A stretch of 64,000 bases of DNA from Edolisoma coerulescens. Its lineage: Eukaryota > Chordata > Aves > Passeriformes > Campephagidae. The position numbers and the translations under genes are program-made. The stretch spans positions 137,073 through 201,072 of the forward strand of contig VWZW01002759.1 in the NCBI GenBank assembly GCA_013397115.1, given 5' to 3'. Of this stretch, positions 25,858 through 38,024 are shown one piece after another. The first letter of the stretch is position 1, and every line of letters starts with the position of its first letter. The notes under the pieces are model-generated. The model had not been told where the DNA came from. It was given only the letters and a program-made list of their open reading frames with translations, and ran no database searches.

Positions 25858-26241
25858 CAAGGGGAATGGCTTCCCAGTGCCAGAGGGCAGGGCTGGATGG
25901 GATATTGGGAAGGATTGTTCCCTGGGAGGGTGGGCAGGCCCTGGCACAGGGTGCCCAGAGCAGCTGTGGCTGCCCNTTCAGGCCCTGCAAAGCCACACTG
26001 AGCTCACCCCAGAGCTTCTCCTCTCCAGGCTGAACAATCCCAGCTCTCCCAGCCTTTCCTCCCAGCAGAGCTGCTCCATCCCTCTGCTCATCCTGGTGCC
26101 TCCTCTGGGCTCTCTCCAGCAGCTCCACGTCCTCCCTGTGCTGGGCCCCAGGGCTGGATACCAGTGGAAGGTGTCCCTGCCCATGGCAGGGGGCTGGAAC
26201 TGGATGTTCTTTAAGGTCCCTTCCAGCACAAATTCTGTGAT
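25858..26241. mobile_element. Composite CR1: sense, inverted middle, sense
   Basis: 25858-25975 is group A sense. After the N at 25976, 25977-26158 is the upstream part of the same family in reverse (TTCAGGCCCTGCAAAGCC to CCCCAGGGCTGG). 26163-26241 is the sense 3' end again. The normal middle of the sense copy is absent. Confidence 0.75.
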
Positions 26242-26783
26242 CACTGACCCTGCAAACATCTCAGTGACAGACCCTGAGGAACAGGGAATGGACACAAACT
26301 GCACAAGGGCTTCTTAGAGAAGATGGAGACAAACTGCTCATAGTCCATTATGGATTTCTGGGATGCCTTTCAGCCCAATGGAGGTGGTCAATTCCGTGGG
26401 CTTTTCCTGTATTTCCATTCTAATAGATCCTGCCAAGTGGTTGGATATCAACCTGAGCCAGGGCTTTGGACAGCCGTGAATGCTGGAGGGCAATTCCAAG
26501 TGAGGGAAAGGGCTGTGGGTTATCAGGGGGGTGTTTGCCATATACTGATAAATTCATTCACTTGCCAAGTGCTGGCGTGGTGGGAATTCTCCTGTGTAGG
26601 GCCATTCTTACTGCAGCGACTCCCAGCCAGGCAGGATCTGTGACAGGAGTGGGAACAGTTTATAAAGTCCTGGCAAAAATACCGGGAAGTGCTTGGATGT
26701 CAATGAAGAGGGAAATGGTTTCTTTCACAGAGCTGGTAACCAGTGGATCTTGCTCCACGTTAAAACCTAAAAGTGACATCAAC

Positions 26784-26994
26784 TTCTTTCTTTCTCTTTC
26801 TTCCTTTCTTTTTCTTCCTTCCTTTCTTTTATTTCTTTCTTTTTCTTCCTTTTTCTTCCTTTCTTTTTCTTCCTTTCTGCCTTCCTTTTCCTTCCTTTCT
26901 TTCTCTTTCTTTCTCTCTTTGTCTCTCTTTCTCTCTCTTTCTTTCTCTCTCTCTTTCTCTCCCTCTTTCTCTTTCTTTTTTTCTTTCCTTCTTT
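26784..26994. repeat. 211-bp polypyrimidine tract (TTTC/TTCC-rich)
   Basis: Almost pure C/T on the plus strand, with only three purines (near 26831, 26879 and 26921). Units are CTTT, CTTCC and TCTC. Confidence 0.97.
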
Positions 26995-27981
26995 GGTCAC
27001 TAAAAGACATTTTCCCTTCCTTGCGTGCCTTGCTTTGCTGTGCAACATGAGAGAGATGTTTTCACTTGTTTTCTTAAAAATTATTAATATAACTTAGTTC
27101 ACATGCTCCTATTATCCACATTTCCTATTCTCATCACTAAAGGGGCACATGGACATGTTGATTCCCAAATTCAGATCAACCTCCCTCCTTCTTCCTGGGG
27201 GAAAAGGTGGTTAATTTTATTTTCTGCTTTAAGCAGGAGGAAAACACATTAATTTCATCAGCTCACACTTCAAAGGTGTTTGGTAAGCAAACTGCTAGAA
27301 AGTGGAGTGAATAAACAGAGTGAATCAATGCAGAGATTTGACCTGTTGAGAGCACATGTGTAGGCTTCATAGAGATGTGTGGATATTTGAAATGCTGCAA
27401 TTCTGGCTCCATTGACTTCACCGAGGTCACAATTTCACCCATAAGCTCATTATTGTTGTCAATACTCCCAAATCTATTAGAGAGCTTTTAACTAAAAGGC
27501 CTCCAGAGCAAAGAGAATCAAAGTCAGGGGGATTTTGCCCCCTAAGAGGGATGGGATGGCAAGGAAAGGCTTTTGTTGGCCATTTCACCAAGTGTTTGGT
27601 ATTGAGCAGAGCAGCTGCAGCCCATGGGACGTGTGAGGGAGTTCTCCCTTCCACTGGAGTCAAGGACAAGGAATTTTATTTTTAAAATGTCGTAATCATT
27701 GGTATTGATCACTGGGGGTGCTCTCAAATCCATCCAGGCTCGGGCTATCACCACTATTGCTCTCCCAGCCCAATTAGGCTTCCTTGCTAATGAACCAGAG
27801 CTGCTTTTCATGGCTCTCTGTGGGACAAAAGGGCTCTTTGACAGAGCAATCCCAGCCCTCCACCTGCCCTGAGCTGCCTCTTTGTTTTATTTGGTCGCAT
27901 TTTATCATTCCGTGGAAAACACGGAGAGCAAAAATCAAGAGGTATTAATAAACCTCAGAAAACAGAGTTAGGACTAAATTC

Positions 27982-28134
27982 CTTGGGAGAGGTTGTGGCT
28001 GCCCCTGGATTCCTGGAAGCGTCCAAGGCCAGGTTGGACAGGGCTTGGAGCAACCTGGGACAGTGGAAGTTTCCCTGCCAATGGCAGGGGAGGGATGATC
28101 TTGAAGGACTCTTCCAACCTGGATGATTCTGTGA
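27982..28134 (+). mobile_element. CR1 3' fragment, group A
   Basis: GGTTGTGGCTGCCCCTGGAT to CTGGATGATTCTGTGA, with several small deletions. Confidence 0.85.
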
Positions 28135-29660
28135 AAGGCATGGTGAAGATCAGATAAGGCAATACCAGATTTGGGTTTCATCATGGATGCAAAGTTAGAT
28201 CGTCAAAGTTAAATCCCCTCACTCTTGAAAGGAGGTTGAGGAGGAAGAATCTGGAAATCGGGACAGTTTAGTGAAATATTTTCTTTTCACTGAACGCTGT
28301 GAACTCAGGGAATCAGCTTTGCAATTGTTGATGTTTTTTAGAGTTTTATGGAATTGGTATTAGCTTCCTCTACAAGGGCAAACCATCCAGTAAGTTGCCA
28401 GCAGGAGAAAAGTGGGAGCAAGGAAAAGGAATTTCCATCCCCAGTAATATCCAAGTGTTCCTTTAGTGACCTGAACACGTAATAAACATGGCTCTGCTGG
28501 ATCCAAACCCCCACATAACCCCTGGCACCGTGAGCTGGCAGATGCCCCACCAGAAATGCCACTCCCTCACCCCTGGGGTGAAGCTCTTGGCAGTTCTCAA
28601 CTCATCCAGTGCTTGGAATCTGGAGCCAGTTTGGAATCTGGATCCCAAACATCCTCGTTTGGGATCTCTCGGCATGTGGTGCTGATCCCGTGTCCAGCAG
28701 CACATCCCAAGCACTGGAATATGCAGTGCTACCACCAGTCCCTGAACCCCAGTGATGGCACCTCAGGGTCCTCCCACAGCCTAAACTCCTCCTCTCCCAG
28801 AATCCCAAAGCAATCTGGAGTTTTCCTGCTGTAGTTTGGTACCTCCTGGCAGAAGTTACGCGGCAGACACGATCCACAAAACCAGAAATGGGCTGTGAAC
28901 AGAACTTCTGGTGATGCCTTGAGTGGCCACCTAAAACCAGAGACTAGACAAGAATAAGGGAATAAAGGCAGGTATTGATTTGAAAGGCCTTCAAAGGTAT
29001 CCCCTGGGGAGCCAAAGGCCACATCCCAAAAGGACCCCAAGGTGGACGACGAGTCCCAAGTTCTTCCCACTTTTATAGGTTTGGTTCATTTGCATATTAG
29101 GGTTAATTTTCCAATTAAAACTGTAGCTAATGATGTCATTTCCCCAAGCTTGCCCCCTTTCTAAGATGTTGGTTTATGCATTTTGGGCCTAGGACAGTCT
29201 GGGTGTCCTTGAAGAGCAAACCCAGAGAGGCTTTGTTGTGTCTGACCAGCACGAGGGAGCGGAAGTGAACAGGCTACAAGAGAATTCAGAGTTACACACC
29301 AGGCAGTGCAGGATTTGAAAAATATAAAAGTTAAAACCCAAGGCATCACTGGAATGTCTCGTTGCTTCCAAGGCCCAAACAGGAGAATATTGGTCTCTAG
29401 AGAGGCTCACACTCCATGGGCACAACACCCTCCCTTCCTCTAGAGGTTTTCTGGTCTCTGGGCATCAGCTGCAGTTTTCCCTCGGTGTGACCAGACCTGT
29501 AGCAATTGCTGTCGATCCAATCTGCTGCAAGATCTGCTTCTCTTTTCCCAGTCCTAGCCAAAGTTTCCTCTATTCCTCCTGCAACACACTTTGGAGATGT
29601 GTTTTGGCCAACTTTGTTGTATTCTTTGTTTTCTCCTTGATGAGTTCCATCACCTCCTGA

Positions 29661-29746
29661 GAGGTGTCCCTGCCCATGGCAGGGGGTTGGAATGAGATGA
29701 CCCTTGAGATCCCTTCTGACCCAAACAATTCTGTGATTCCATGATT
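29661..29746 (+). mobile_element. CR1 3' end, group A
   Basis: GAGGTGTCCCTGCCCATGGC to TTCTGTGATTCCATGATT. Confidence 0.85.
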
Positions 29747-30130
29747 TAACCTCAGAGCACACTCCGGAGGGATGCAAGGATTGTTGTCCCTCCTTTTTTA
29801 TGGTGACTACCAAACAAAGAGGAGAGTTCAGTGAATGCTGCCAAGTTCACTACAGGGGTTTTAAGAAGTGGCCACTGTTCAGCACTAAGCAGTGATCCCC
29901 AGTCCCTCGTGGGCTGGGATGTGGTTGAGCCCTCTCATCCCCCAAACCAGCCTGAGATGCCAGAGCTGACTGGGAACAGCAGGGGCCAAACACGGAGCCT
30001 CCGGAGCTGGTCCCAAAGTGCTGCCTGGCATGGGATCCTCAGGGAGAATTGCCCTCAAAGTTCACACCAAGGACTCATGGGCAGCTCAGCTGGGGCACAG
30101 CACCCTGACCCTCCTTCCTGGGTACAGGAG

Positions 30131-30545
30131 TCACGGAATCCCAGAATCCCTGAGGCTGGAAAAGCCCTCCCAGCCCAGCCAGGCCAAGCTGTGCCCGATG
30201 CCCACCTTGTCCCCAGCCCAGAGCACTGAGTGCCACCTCCAGGCACTCCTTGGACACCTCCAGGGATGGGCACTCCAAACCTCCCTGGACAGCCCCTGCC
30301 AAGGCCTGACCTCCCTTTCCATGGGGAAATTGCTCCTGGTGTCCAAGCTGAGCCTCCCCTGGCCCAGCCTGAGGCCGTTCCCTCTCCTCCTGTCCCTGTT
30401 CCCTGGGAGCAGACCCCGACCCCCCCAGCTGCCCCCTCCTGTCAGGGACTTGTGCAGAGCCACAAGGGCCCCCCTGAGCCTCCTTTGCTCCAGGCTGAGC
30501 CCCTTTCCCAGCTCCCTCTGCTGCTCCTCCCAGGATTGACTGTCC
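30131..30545 (-). mobile_element. CR1 3' fragment, group B, longest copy
   Basis: A full group B 3' region from TCACGGAATCCCAGAATCCC to CTGCTCCTCCCAGG. Related sequence may continue to about 30,640. Confidence 0.9.
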
Positions 30546-31483
30546 AGAATCTTCACCACCCTCACCAGGAAAGATCCGTGTCTGGAACAAGGCAGAGGCT
30601 GAACCTCCATCCCAGCTCCAGGTTATCTCCAGCAGCTCCATCTCTCCTGTCCAAAGGAAAAGCTCATTTCAGTAGAGGATGAGCTGAATTATCTGCTACA
30701 TCTGATTCCAACTTCACTGCCCTCCAAGGGAGCCAACTCCCACTCGTGTTTCACCTGAAAGCCTCTGGAAAAAGCCACCTCCAGCTCCCTGTGGGTTAAT
30801 CACAGAATCCCAAAGGATGCAGCCAACAGCTCCTTCCATGTTTAAACACAGTCTGAATTGGGTATTAACTACCTGCTGTGTTTGGCAGCTCTCTTATTCC
30901 TAAAATAAATAACTGTATGAAGAGCCATAAACTCGATATTGGACTTTTTCATTTAAAAAAGAAAAAAAAAAACCCAGAAAAAAAATTAAAGTACTGTCAG
31001 GATTTGAGCAGCCTCACTTCTTGCAGTAAATCTGCTTCCACAGCTGTTCCTGCTGTACCGTGTCCTTCAGCCAAGAGGAGCTGCAGTCCAACATTTCCTT
31101 CTTAAGTTATTCCTTACCCTGAGCAAAGCCAAGGGAATTTTGGACAGGGCTCGCCTGCTCGAAATTATGAATGTGCTCTTATTAGAGCAGGTTGCATGTT
31201 TCCTATTAAATATTCATTCAAATACCAATCCAGCAAGATGTTTGTCAGGATGAGAGTTCCTTTGGCTGGAAGGACACATTTTTCTTCCAGTCTCCACCAA
31301 AACTCGCCCGTATTTATCACGTCCAGGATCTGAGGGCATTCGTGAAGATCTTGCTTGAACTTGGTTGAGCTCCTTCTGCAGTGCCAGGTCCTGTTCTCCT
31401 GTTTCAGAGTTGTACCAGTTCAGGAGTTGCTTGGTTGTCACCAGGGAAAAGCCTTTTACAGGTTCCACTGTGGCTCATAAAAT

Positions 31484-31562
31484 GGGGGGAAAAGGGGGNG
31501 GAGAAAGGGGGGAGAAAGGGGGAAAAAGGGGGGAAAGGGGGAAAAAGAAAAAAAAAAAGAGG
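31484..31562 (+). repeat. G-run / A-run purine tract with one N
   Basis: Runs of five to six G separated by three to five A, repeated about seven times, then an A-rich end. One N at 31499 shows the base count is uncertain. Confidence 0.9.
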
Positions 31563-31647
31563 AAAATGGCATTTTCTCCTCCTGCCTCTTAAAAACTTGC
31601 CCACGTTGAGCTGAGAGCCACAGAGTGTCTCGTAAAGTGGTTTGATT

Positions 31648-31925
31648 TCATGGAATCATGGAATGGTTGGGTTGGAAGGGACCTTAAAGCCCCTCCAGTG
31701 CCACCCCTGCCATGGGCAGGGACACCTCCCACTGTCCCAGGCTGCTCCAAGCCCCAGTGTCCAACCTGGCCTTGGGCACTGCCAGGGATCCAGGGGCAGC
31801 CTGTGCCTCACCACCCTCAGAATAAAGAATTTCCTCCCAAAACCCCACCTAACCCTGCCCTCCCTCAGCTTAAGGCCATTCCCCCTTGTCCTGTCCCTCC
31901 ATCCCTTGTGAAAAGCCCCTCTTCA
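31648..31925 (-). mobile_element. CR1 3' fragment, group A variant
   Basis: Group A tail and core. The inner part (CCTCAGAATAAAGAATTTCC) differs from the other copies, pointing to another subfamily. Confidence 0.85.
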
Positions 31926-32605
31926 ATGAAAGAAAGGTTTCCTTTTCATCCCAGAGAACTTCAGATTTCCAGCAGAACTCCACACCTCGTTCTGAGCCAC
32001 AGCCCAGCTCCAGGAGCTGCTGCGATGAACCAAGTTAAAGATTAGCAATGTTGCCATCATGTGGCTGCTCCCAGCAAAGGCTCGGGCATGAGCCTGAATT
32101 TATTAATCAGCAGAGAGCAGATTGCACCTGGATCCCACTGTGAAAGCTCAGAGACAACTTTTGAAGTTGTTACTATTGTAGGATATAATTAGAGAAATGA
32201 TTTATATCCAAGAACGTGTGTACAATGGATAAGGTGATCCCACACCTCTCAGTGTGCCCCTTATCCTCAGGGATTTATAAATCATATTTAAAGCCTCACT
32301 CCAAAATTCAGCTTGAGTTGTGCAAGCAGAAATTCTAGAAGTGAAAATCCCCTCTTCCTGCAGAAACAAGAAGGAAGGAAAAAGGACAAGGAATCAATTT
32401 CAATGCTCTTCATATTTGCCGTGGCTTGAAAGTGAAATTTTAATGTTGCAGCTCTTGAATTACTTTATCCTATGACTGCTAGAATAATTTGTGACTTGCA
32501 GTGATTTTATTCTATTTTCTCTTATAATCCCTTCTCTGCAGTATCACACCAAGTTCTTCTACACTGACAAGAAAAATCCAAGGAAAGGAATTCCCACAGC
32601 CCACA

Positions 32606-32774
32606 TCAGAGCAGCTGTGGCTGCCCCTGGATCCCTGGCAGTGTCCAAGGCCAGGTTGGACATTGGGGCTTGGAGCAGCCTGGGACAGTGGGAGGTGTCC
32701 CTGCCCATGGCAGGGGGTGACACTGGATATTTAAGATCCCTTCCAAGCCAAACCATTCCATGATTCTGTGATTT
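32606..32774 (+). mobile_element. CR1 3' fragment, group A
   Basis: GAGCAGCTGTGGCTGCCCCT to CCATGATTCTGTGATT. Confidence 0.87.
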
Positions 32775-34496
32775 ATTTGGAAAATTGTTTCCCAGCTTCA
32801 GGGAAACGGAGAGTGGATAGAAACCATGGTGAATTTCCCACCCCACCTGCTCCAGGAACAAACACATCCCAGGTCCTGGCAAACTTCTCCAATTTTTTGG
32901 GAGGAAAACCCTGTCTGGGCATGAAGTGCAGTTGTTTTATGCCCACCCTTTCCCACTACACAGGATTCCTCACTCCAAGGAATAATTGCCATGGACAATA
33001 ATCCATCCCTGTTCCTGCACTGTCTGCTCAGAATGACATATTTTATCCAGTCCAACATTCCAGCAGGAGCCTGGTTTGGGCTACTCCTGCTTATCCAAGC
33101 GAGGAACCCTGATTTGCCTGTTCCTGGCTGCCAATTTTACCTTCCTGTCATTATCCATCCCACAGCAGAGATGCAGCTTTCTTGTGCATTTAAAATTTGG
33201 AATATTGGAGCACCCAGCCAACGCCTTCTCTCCCTTCTCCTGGCAGAGTAAATCCCCACCTTCCTCCCTGCCCTGCTGTTTATTTGTAAGCACATCCAGC
33301 TGCTGCAACCCCACTGGTGCCAGGAAAAGGGACAACAAAACCATCCCCGGGCTCCTGCAGCTCCTGGCTTGCAGGAGGAGCACTCAGTGAGCTCAAAGTC
33401 CCATTTTAAACGAGATCAACTGAACAGGCTGAGATCCCACAGCCATTCCCACTCCAACCTGGCCCCTTTCCATTTCCCCTAGCACACCACACTTCAAAAT
33501 TCCTTATTTCAGCTTGGCAGAAATCAAAACAAAACATCCTGCCCAGGTTATTTATTTATATTTGGTGGCTGAAGGGGGGAAGTTTATGCTGAGACAAAAC
33601 CTGACATTATTTAGCATCAGAATTTATCATTGTTGTGCTTAAAACTCAAATCTTGAGGACGAAAAATGCACAGAGAAATAATTCCTTTCGAAATGGAGCT
33701 TTCCTGGTTAAACTCTCAGCAAGGAAAAACATTTTAAGTGGAAAATACAAATAATTGGAGCACAAACATGAAGATTTGGGGAGTTTGGAGACACCAATCA
33801 GCCCTCCCAGAAAAGATGGCAACAACTTCAAAGACACAAACAGGTTCCTCTCCTTTCAGGAGCACCAGGATCAGGTTTTCCCAGGCACTGGAAGAGCCCC
33901 AATTTATGCCCAGTTTCCAGACAGAAAGAAATCTGTGAACCTTTTTAATTATTCATGCTCTGAGAGGCAAAATCCTCTCGGGTTGCAGGTCCAGAGGCCT
34001 CGGGGCTGTGGCTTTTCCAGGGATTTTTCAGCTGAGGGAATAAGCAGCCGGATCCTCAGCAATATCAACGTCCCTTGGCTGGAAGTTTGGCAGCCACAGG
34101 AGGGAAAACTGCTCCCAGTTTGCCCATTCCAGCTTTTCTGCTGGTGCTGGAGCACCTGCAGGGAGACTCCGAGATGATGGATGCCTGGAAAAGCTTCTCC
34201 CAGAGGGATTGGGAAGGAGGAGGAGAAGCCTTGGCACCCCCAGCCCCGGCTCGCTGCGGCTCTGCCAGCTCCCCTTGGAAGGGGAATGGCAGCATCCCAA
34301 AATCCCACACCTGAGGAAGAACAGAGCTGCTGTGTGGGGCTCGGGGCTGCTCAGGGCTCGGGATAATTGGGACCAAATGTGGGGATTTTGCTTTGGAGAT
34401 TATTGGCAAAAGTGCTGCCAAGTGAGGGCTGAGAGATCTCTCAAGCAGGAATGTCTGGGACGAGCAGGGAAAATACCTGGGGAAGCACAGAGGGGT

Positions 34497-34776
34497 TTGG
34501 GATGGGAGGGGCCTTAAAAATCATCCAATTTCAGCCCCCCTGGGGCACCTTCCACTGTCCCAGGCTGCTCCAAGCCCTGTCCAGCCTGGCCTTGGACATT
34601 TTCAGGGATCCAGGGGCAGCCACAGCTGCTCTGGGAAAGCTGAGCCAGGGCCTGCCCACCCTCCCAGGGAACAATTCCTTCCCATTTTCCAACCCAGCCC
34701 TATTCTCTGTCAGTCTGAAGCCATTCCCTGTGTCCTGTCACTCCCTCTCCTTTCTTGTCACCTCCTCCAGGCACTG
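34497..34776 (-). mobile_element. CR1 3' fragment, group A
   Basis: GGCCTTAAAAATCATCCAAT to CACCTCCTCCAGGCACTG; the terminal tail is lost. Confidence 0.85.
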
Positions 34777-35628
34777 AATGCTCTTCCCTTGGTGGACTTT
34801 CCTCCAAAACCCCAAATCCCTGCCAGTCTCTCCATAAAGCCTGCCAGGATCTCTGTGGGTTGTTCCCACAGCCAGAGGTTCTGCTGGATGTGCAATCCTG
34901 GGAATGTGTCACCTCAACCCATGACCATGGCTAATCCAAGGTCCATTTATTGCAGACTCTGGAGTGCCAATTCCTGCTGGAAAAGCCTTTGGATTCACTG
35001 AGTGGAACAGGAGAGGCCGTGCTCTGTTCACGTCATGACTGAAACGAGCCTGTGGTGTTTTCCTCCTGAAAGAATTCTTTCCTGTAGAATCCAATTTTCT
35101 TCTTCACCCCGTGGAAAGAAGCCAGAAAGAATCAGTTTGTAAACAATAAAAAAAGTAAAGATGATGAAAAATGTCCTGAAGGGTGGAAGTGTGGATCAGA
35201 GGGGAGCTCTGCTCCGTTTGCTTTGCGTTAGGGAACGCTGTCACCTGCTGGCAGGAGACTGAAAAATCGGAGTTTTGTGGCAAGGAAAGAGCTTTCCAAG
35301 CCCAGAGGGAGAAAACAAAACCACAAAAAAAACCTCCAACTCAATTCCAGCCTGGAAAATGAGGCGTTCTTGGGTAAGAAGGATCCTCGCTGGGCTGAGT
35401 CCTGCACAGGAATTCCCAAGGATACCAAACTCCCTCTCAGCTTCCCTCCCATCCTCTTCTTCTCCTCAAACGCCTCAAAAATTCCTCAAAAGGAGTTTCG
35501 GCTCCTTCTCCAGCCTCTCTCCACATCCCAGCTCCAATTAATCCACATCTGTCCCTCTTCCTCCTCCAGCCACCTCCATTTCCAGGGACACCCTCCTCCT
35601 TTCCAACAATTTCTCACTTCCACGTGGG

Positions 35629-35682
35629 AAATCAGGAGAAAATCAGGAGAAAATCAGGAGAAAATCAGGAGAAAATCAGGAG
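35629..35682. repeat. 11-bp tandem repeat, 4.9 copies
   Basis: The unit AAATCAGGAGA is repeated perfectly five times, the last copy lacking one base. Confidence 0.97.
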
Positions 35683-35807
35683 CTCCCCCTGGGCAGGAGC
35701 ATCTCATACCTGCCCAACTTCCAGGATTTCCATTCTTCAGTGCACAGGGAGCACTTAAAGAGATTTGGGACTGCCATAAATTGTCCCACCGAGAGGGCTG
35801 TGTCCAG

Positions 35808-35880
35808 TTTAGATTGGATATTAGGGAAAAATTTCTTCCTGGCAAAGGAATGATGGCCAGGGAAGTGGTGGAATGACATC
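35808..35880 (+). mobile_element. Short CR1 fragment
   Basis: TTTAGATTGGATATTAGGGA followed by AAAATTTCTTCCTGGCAAAG, typical of internal CR1 3' sequence. Confidence 0.7.
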
Positions 35881-36291
35881 CCTGATGTCATTTAATTCCT
35901 GACACTTTGTTGTCACATAATTTATCTGCCTCTTCTTCAGGATCCTGCAGCTGCCAGAGCAGGAAACACACAGAATTCCCTGAAAAGTCTGTTTTTCTTG
36001 ATTAATTTTATGGTCTTTACGCTCTTTATTTGATAACAAAATTCATATAAACACAGGGAACCTGCACAGAAAATACAGAGTCTGTTTGGAATCCATGGGC
36101 AAGGATCAAGGAAATTGTGACCAGAAGGCAGTGGTTAATTAATGACAAGATAAATTAATATTGACAGCTGGGTAGCAGCAAAATTTAACATCAACAGCAC
36201 AGGAGCATGAGGTCTGGCTGTCTCAAAATTCACCACGATTACACAGCAGAAAGTCTTTTCAGGAACATGACAATTGTGAATCCTCACTTGG

Positions 36292-36545
36292 CTAAAAAGT
36301 TACAAAATCTGTTTGAAACCCATCTGAAAAATTGCAAAATCCACTCGAAACCCAACTAAAAAATTGCAAAATCTGTTTGAAACCCATCTGAAAAACTGCA
36401 AAATCCACTTGAAACCCAACTAAAGAATTGCAAAATCTATTTGAAACCCAACTAAAAAATTGCAAATTCTGTTTGAAACCCAACTAAAAAATTGCAAATT
36501 CTGTTTGAAACCCAACTAAAAAATTGCAAATTCTACTTGAAACCC
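36292..36545. repeat. 32-bp minisatellite, about 8 copies
   Basis: The unit starts CTAAAAAATTGCAAA and continues with T-C-T-G-T-T-T-G-AAACCCAA. The first four copies alternate two variants (CTGTTTGAAACCCATCTG and CCACTYGAAACCCAACTA); the later ones are more uniform. Confidence 0.97.
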
Positions 36546-38024
36546 CTGGTGCAGCTGCCTGTAAATCCCTGTGGAACGAGGCCTGCCCAGTTCTGTGGCT
36601 CACAGAAATATTTGGATTTTAAGGTGGGACGTCCACATCGTTTTGGTGAGGAGCAAGAGATCCTCATGATTTTAATGAGCAGAAACTCAGCCATGGAAAA
36701 GTGGGTTTTGAGGGAGAGTTTGCACTGGGGATGATCCACAGGGCTTCCCTATCCCACAGAAATGATGCTGAAGACACTCATGGGAAAGCTGGAGCTCCAT
36801 GTGGCATTTCAGGATTTTCATTTTGCATCTCCCAACTGCGAAATGCTCTCAAGGCATGGACTAATCATCCTCAGTCAACTATAAAATGTAATTCTAGAAG
36901 GAATAGAAACCATTTTTTGCAGAGAATGGAGAGATATTAAAAAAAGAATGCAGAATTAGGACACAAATATAATTTTTTAAAATATCTACCGGCAAGCCAA
37001 AGAAATAAATGTAAGAATTGAGTCTTTGTAATTCTTCACTAGAAGAAAACCCAGGTTTAATTAAGTCTAATGAAGATCCATCCTCATCACAGGGAGAAGA
37101 CAAAGATCCCATCAAGTTTCCTACAACTTTTTGCTTAACTGTTGAAATTTAATTGGAGGCAGGAGTTCATTTGCCTGAAAGACTGACAGAGGTGTTTGTT
37201 AATATTTCCTCCCTGTGAGACTTTTATGAATCACTTCTGGAACATTTGTGTTTCTGCTTTTATAAAGTATTAAATGCCACAAAAATTCAGATATAGAAGT
37301 TTCCCATCCACTGGATTGTATTTTATTGGCTAAGGGAGTTATTGGGGGAAAAAGGGAAGGGGAAATTTCAATGTACACACTCAAATCCTGCTGCCTCAGG
37401 AAAATCTCACACCTGCATTTCTTAATTTTGAGTCCAGAAATTAAACAAGTGAGAATTTTCTGCTGTTTCATCCTTACAGCAGCTCTTCAGAGGGTTTCTT
37501 CCCTTTGCTTTCTTGTTCCTTGCAGTTCAATCTTCCCATTTCTGCTTCCCCATCTCAGTCCTGATCTTTGCTGCTGCATTCAGAGTGAATCAGCTCTGCT
37601 CCACAGCTACTGGGGAGCATTATTTGACACAGTGCTGAAGAAAGAAACCAAAATGCTGGAATGACACAATTTCCTCTTTTTTTAGGTCTTGAACCACATC
37701 AAATCTTACGAATGCATTCCATTCTTTTTGCCAGACAGGTTACTGGAAGACATAATGCTCTCTAAACACGGATTTAGGGACTCTGATGGAGACTCACAGC
37801 TCGCTGGATGGATTTTTAATCCCCAGATTTCCCTGATTTCCTTCTTCTTGAAGTCACTTCCCAACTATTTCTCCTACTGCAGAACCACATTCCTGAAACC
37901 TGTGTCTTCTGCTGGCAGCTTCTTCACAGTTCTACAGCAAATATGCACAGGGAGCTTGAATTGGGAGTGGAGGGTTGAACTTTTGCAAAAAGAAATGCAC
38001 TCAGACATGGTGCTTTGATTTCAG

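Larger units (their letters stand above)
24436..38024. other. Spacer between converging CLDN14 and CHAF1B
   Basis: No coding exon seen. Besides listed repeats, 24,436-25,857, 26,242-26,783, 26,995-27,981, 28,135-29,660, 29,747-30,130, 30,546-31,483, 31,926-32,605, 32,775-34,496, 34,777-35,628, 35,881-36,291 and 36,546-38,024 are unique or old repeat DNA with only short chance frames. Confidence 0.75.

Noticed and set aside
26660..27048. Lys/Glu/Arg-rich minus-strand frames resembling a charged coiled-coil protein
   Set aside because: Pure translation of the polypyrimidine tract; no start context, homology or splice signals.
30018..30682. Long frames on both strands around 30.0-30.7 kb
   Set aside because: All derive from the CR1 copy at 30131-30545, which is stop-poor in several frames.
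36292..36483. Repeated peptide (GFKQ..LQFFSWVS) suggesting a repeat protein
   Set aside because: Product of the 32-bp minisatellite read in shifting frames.
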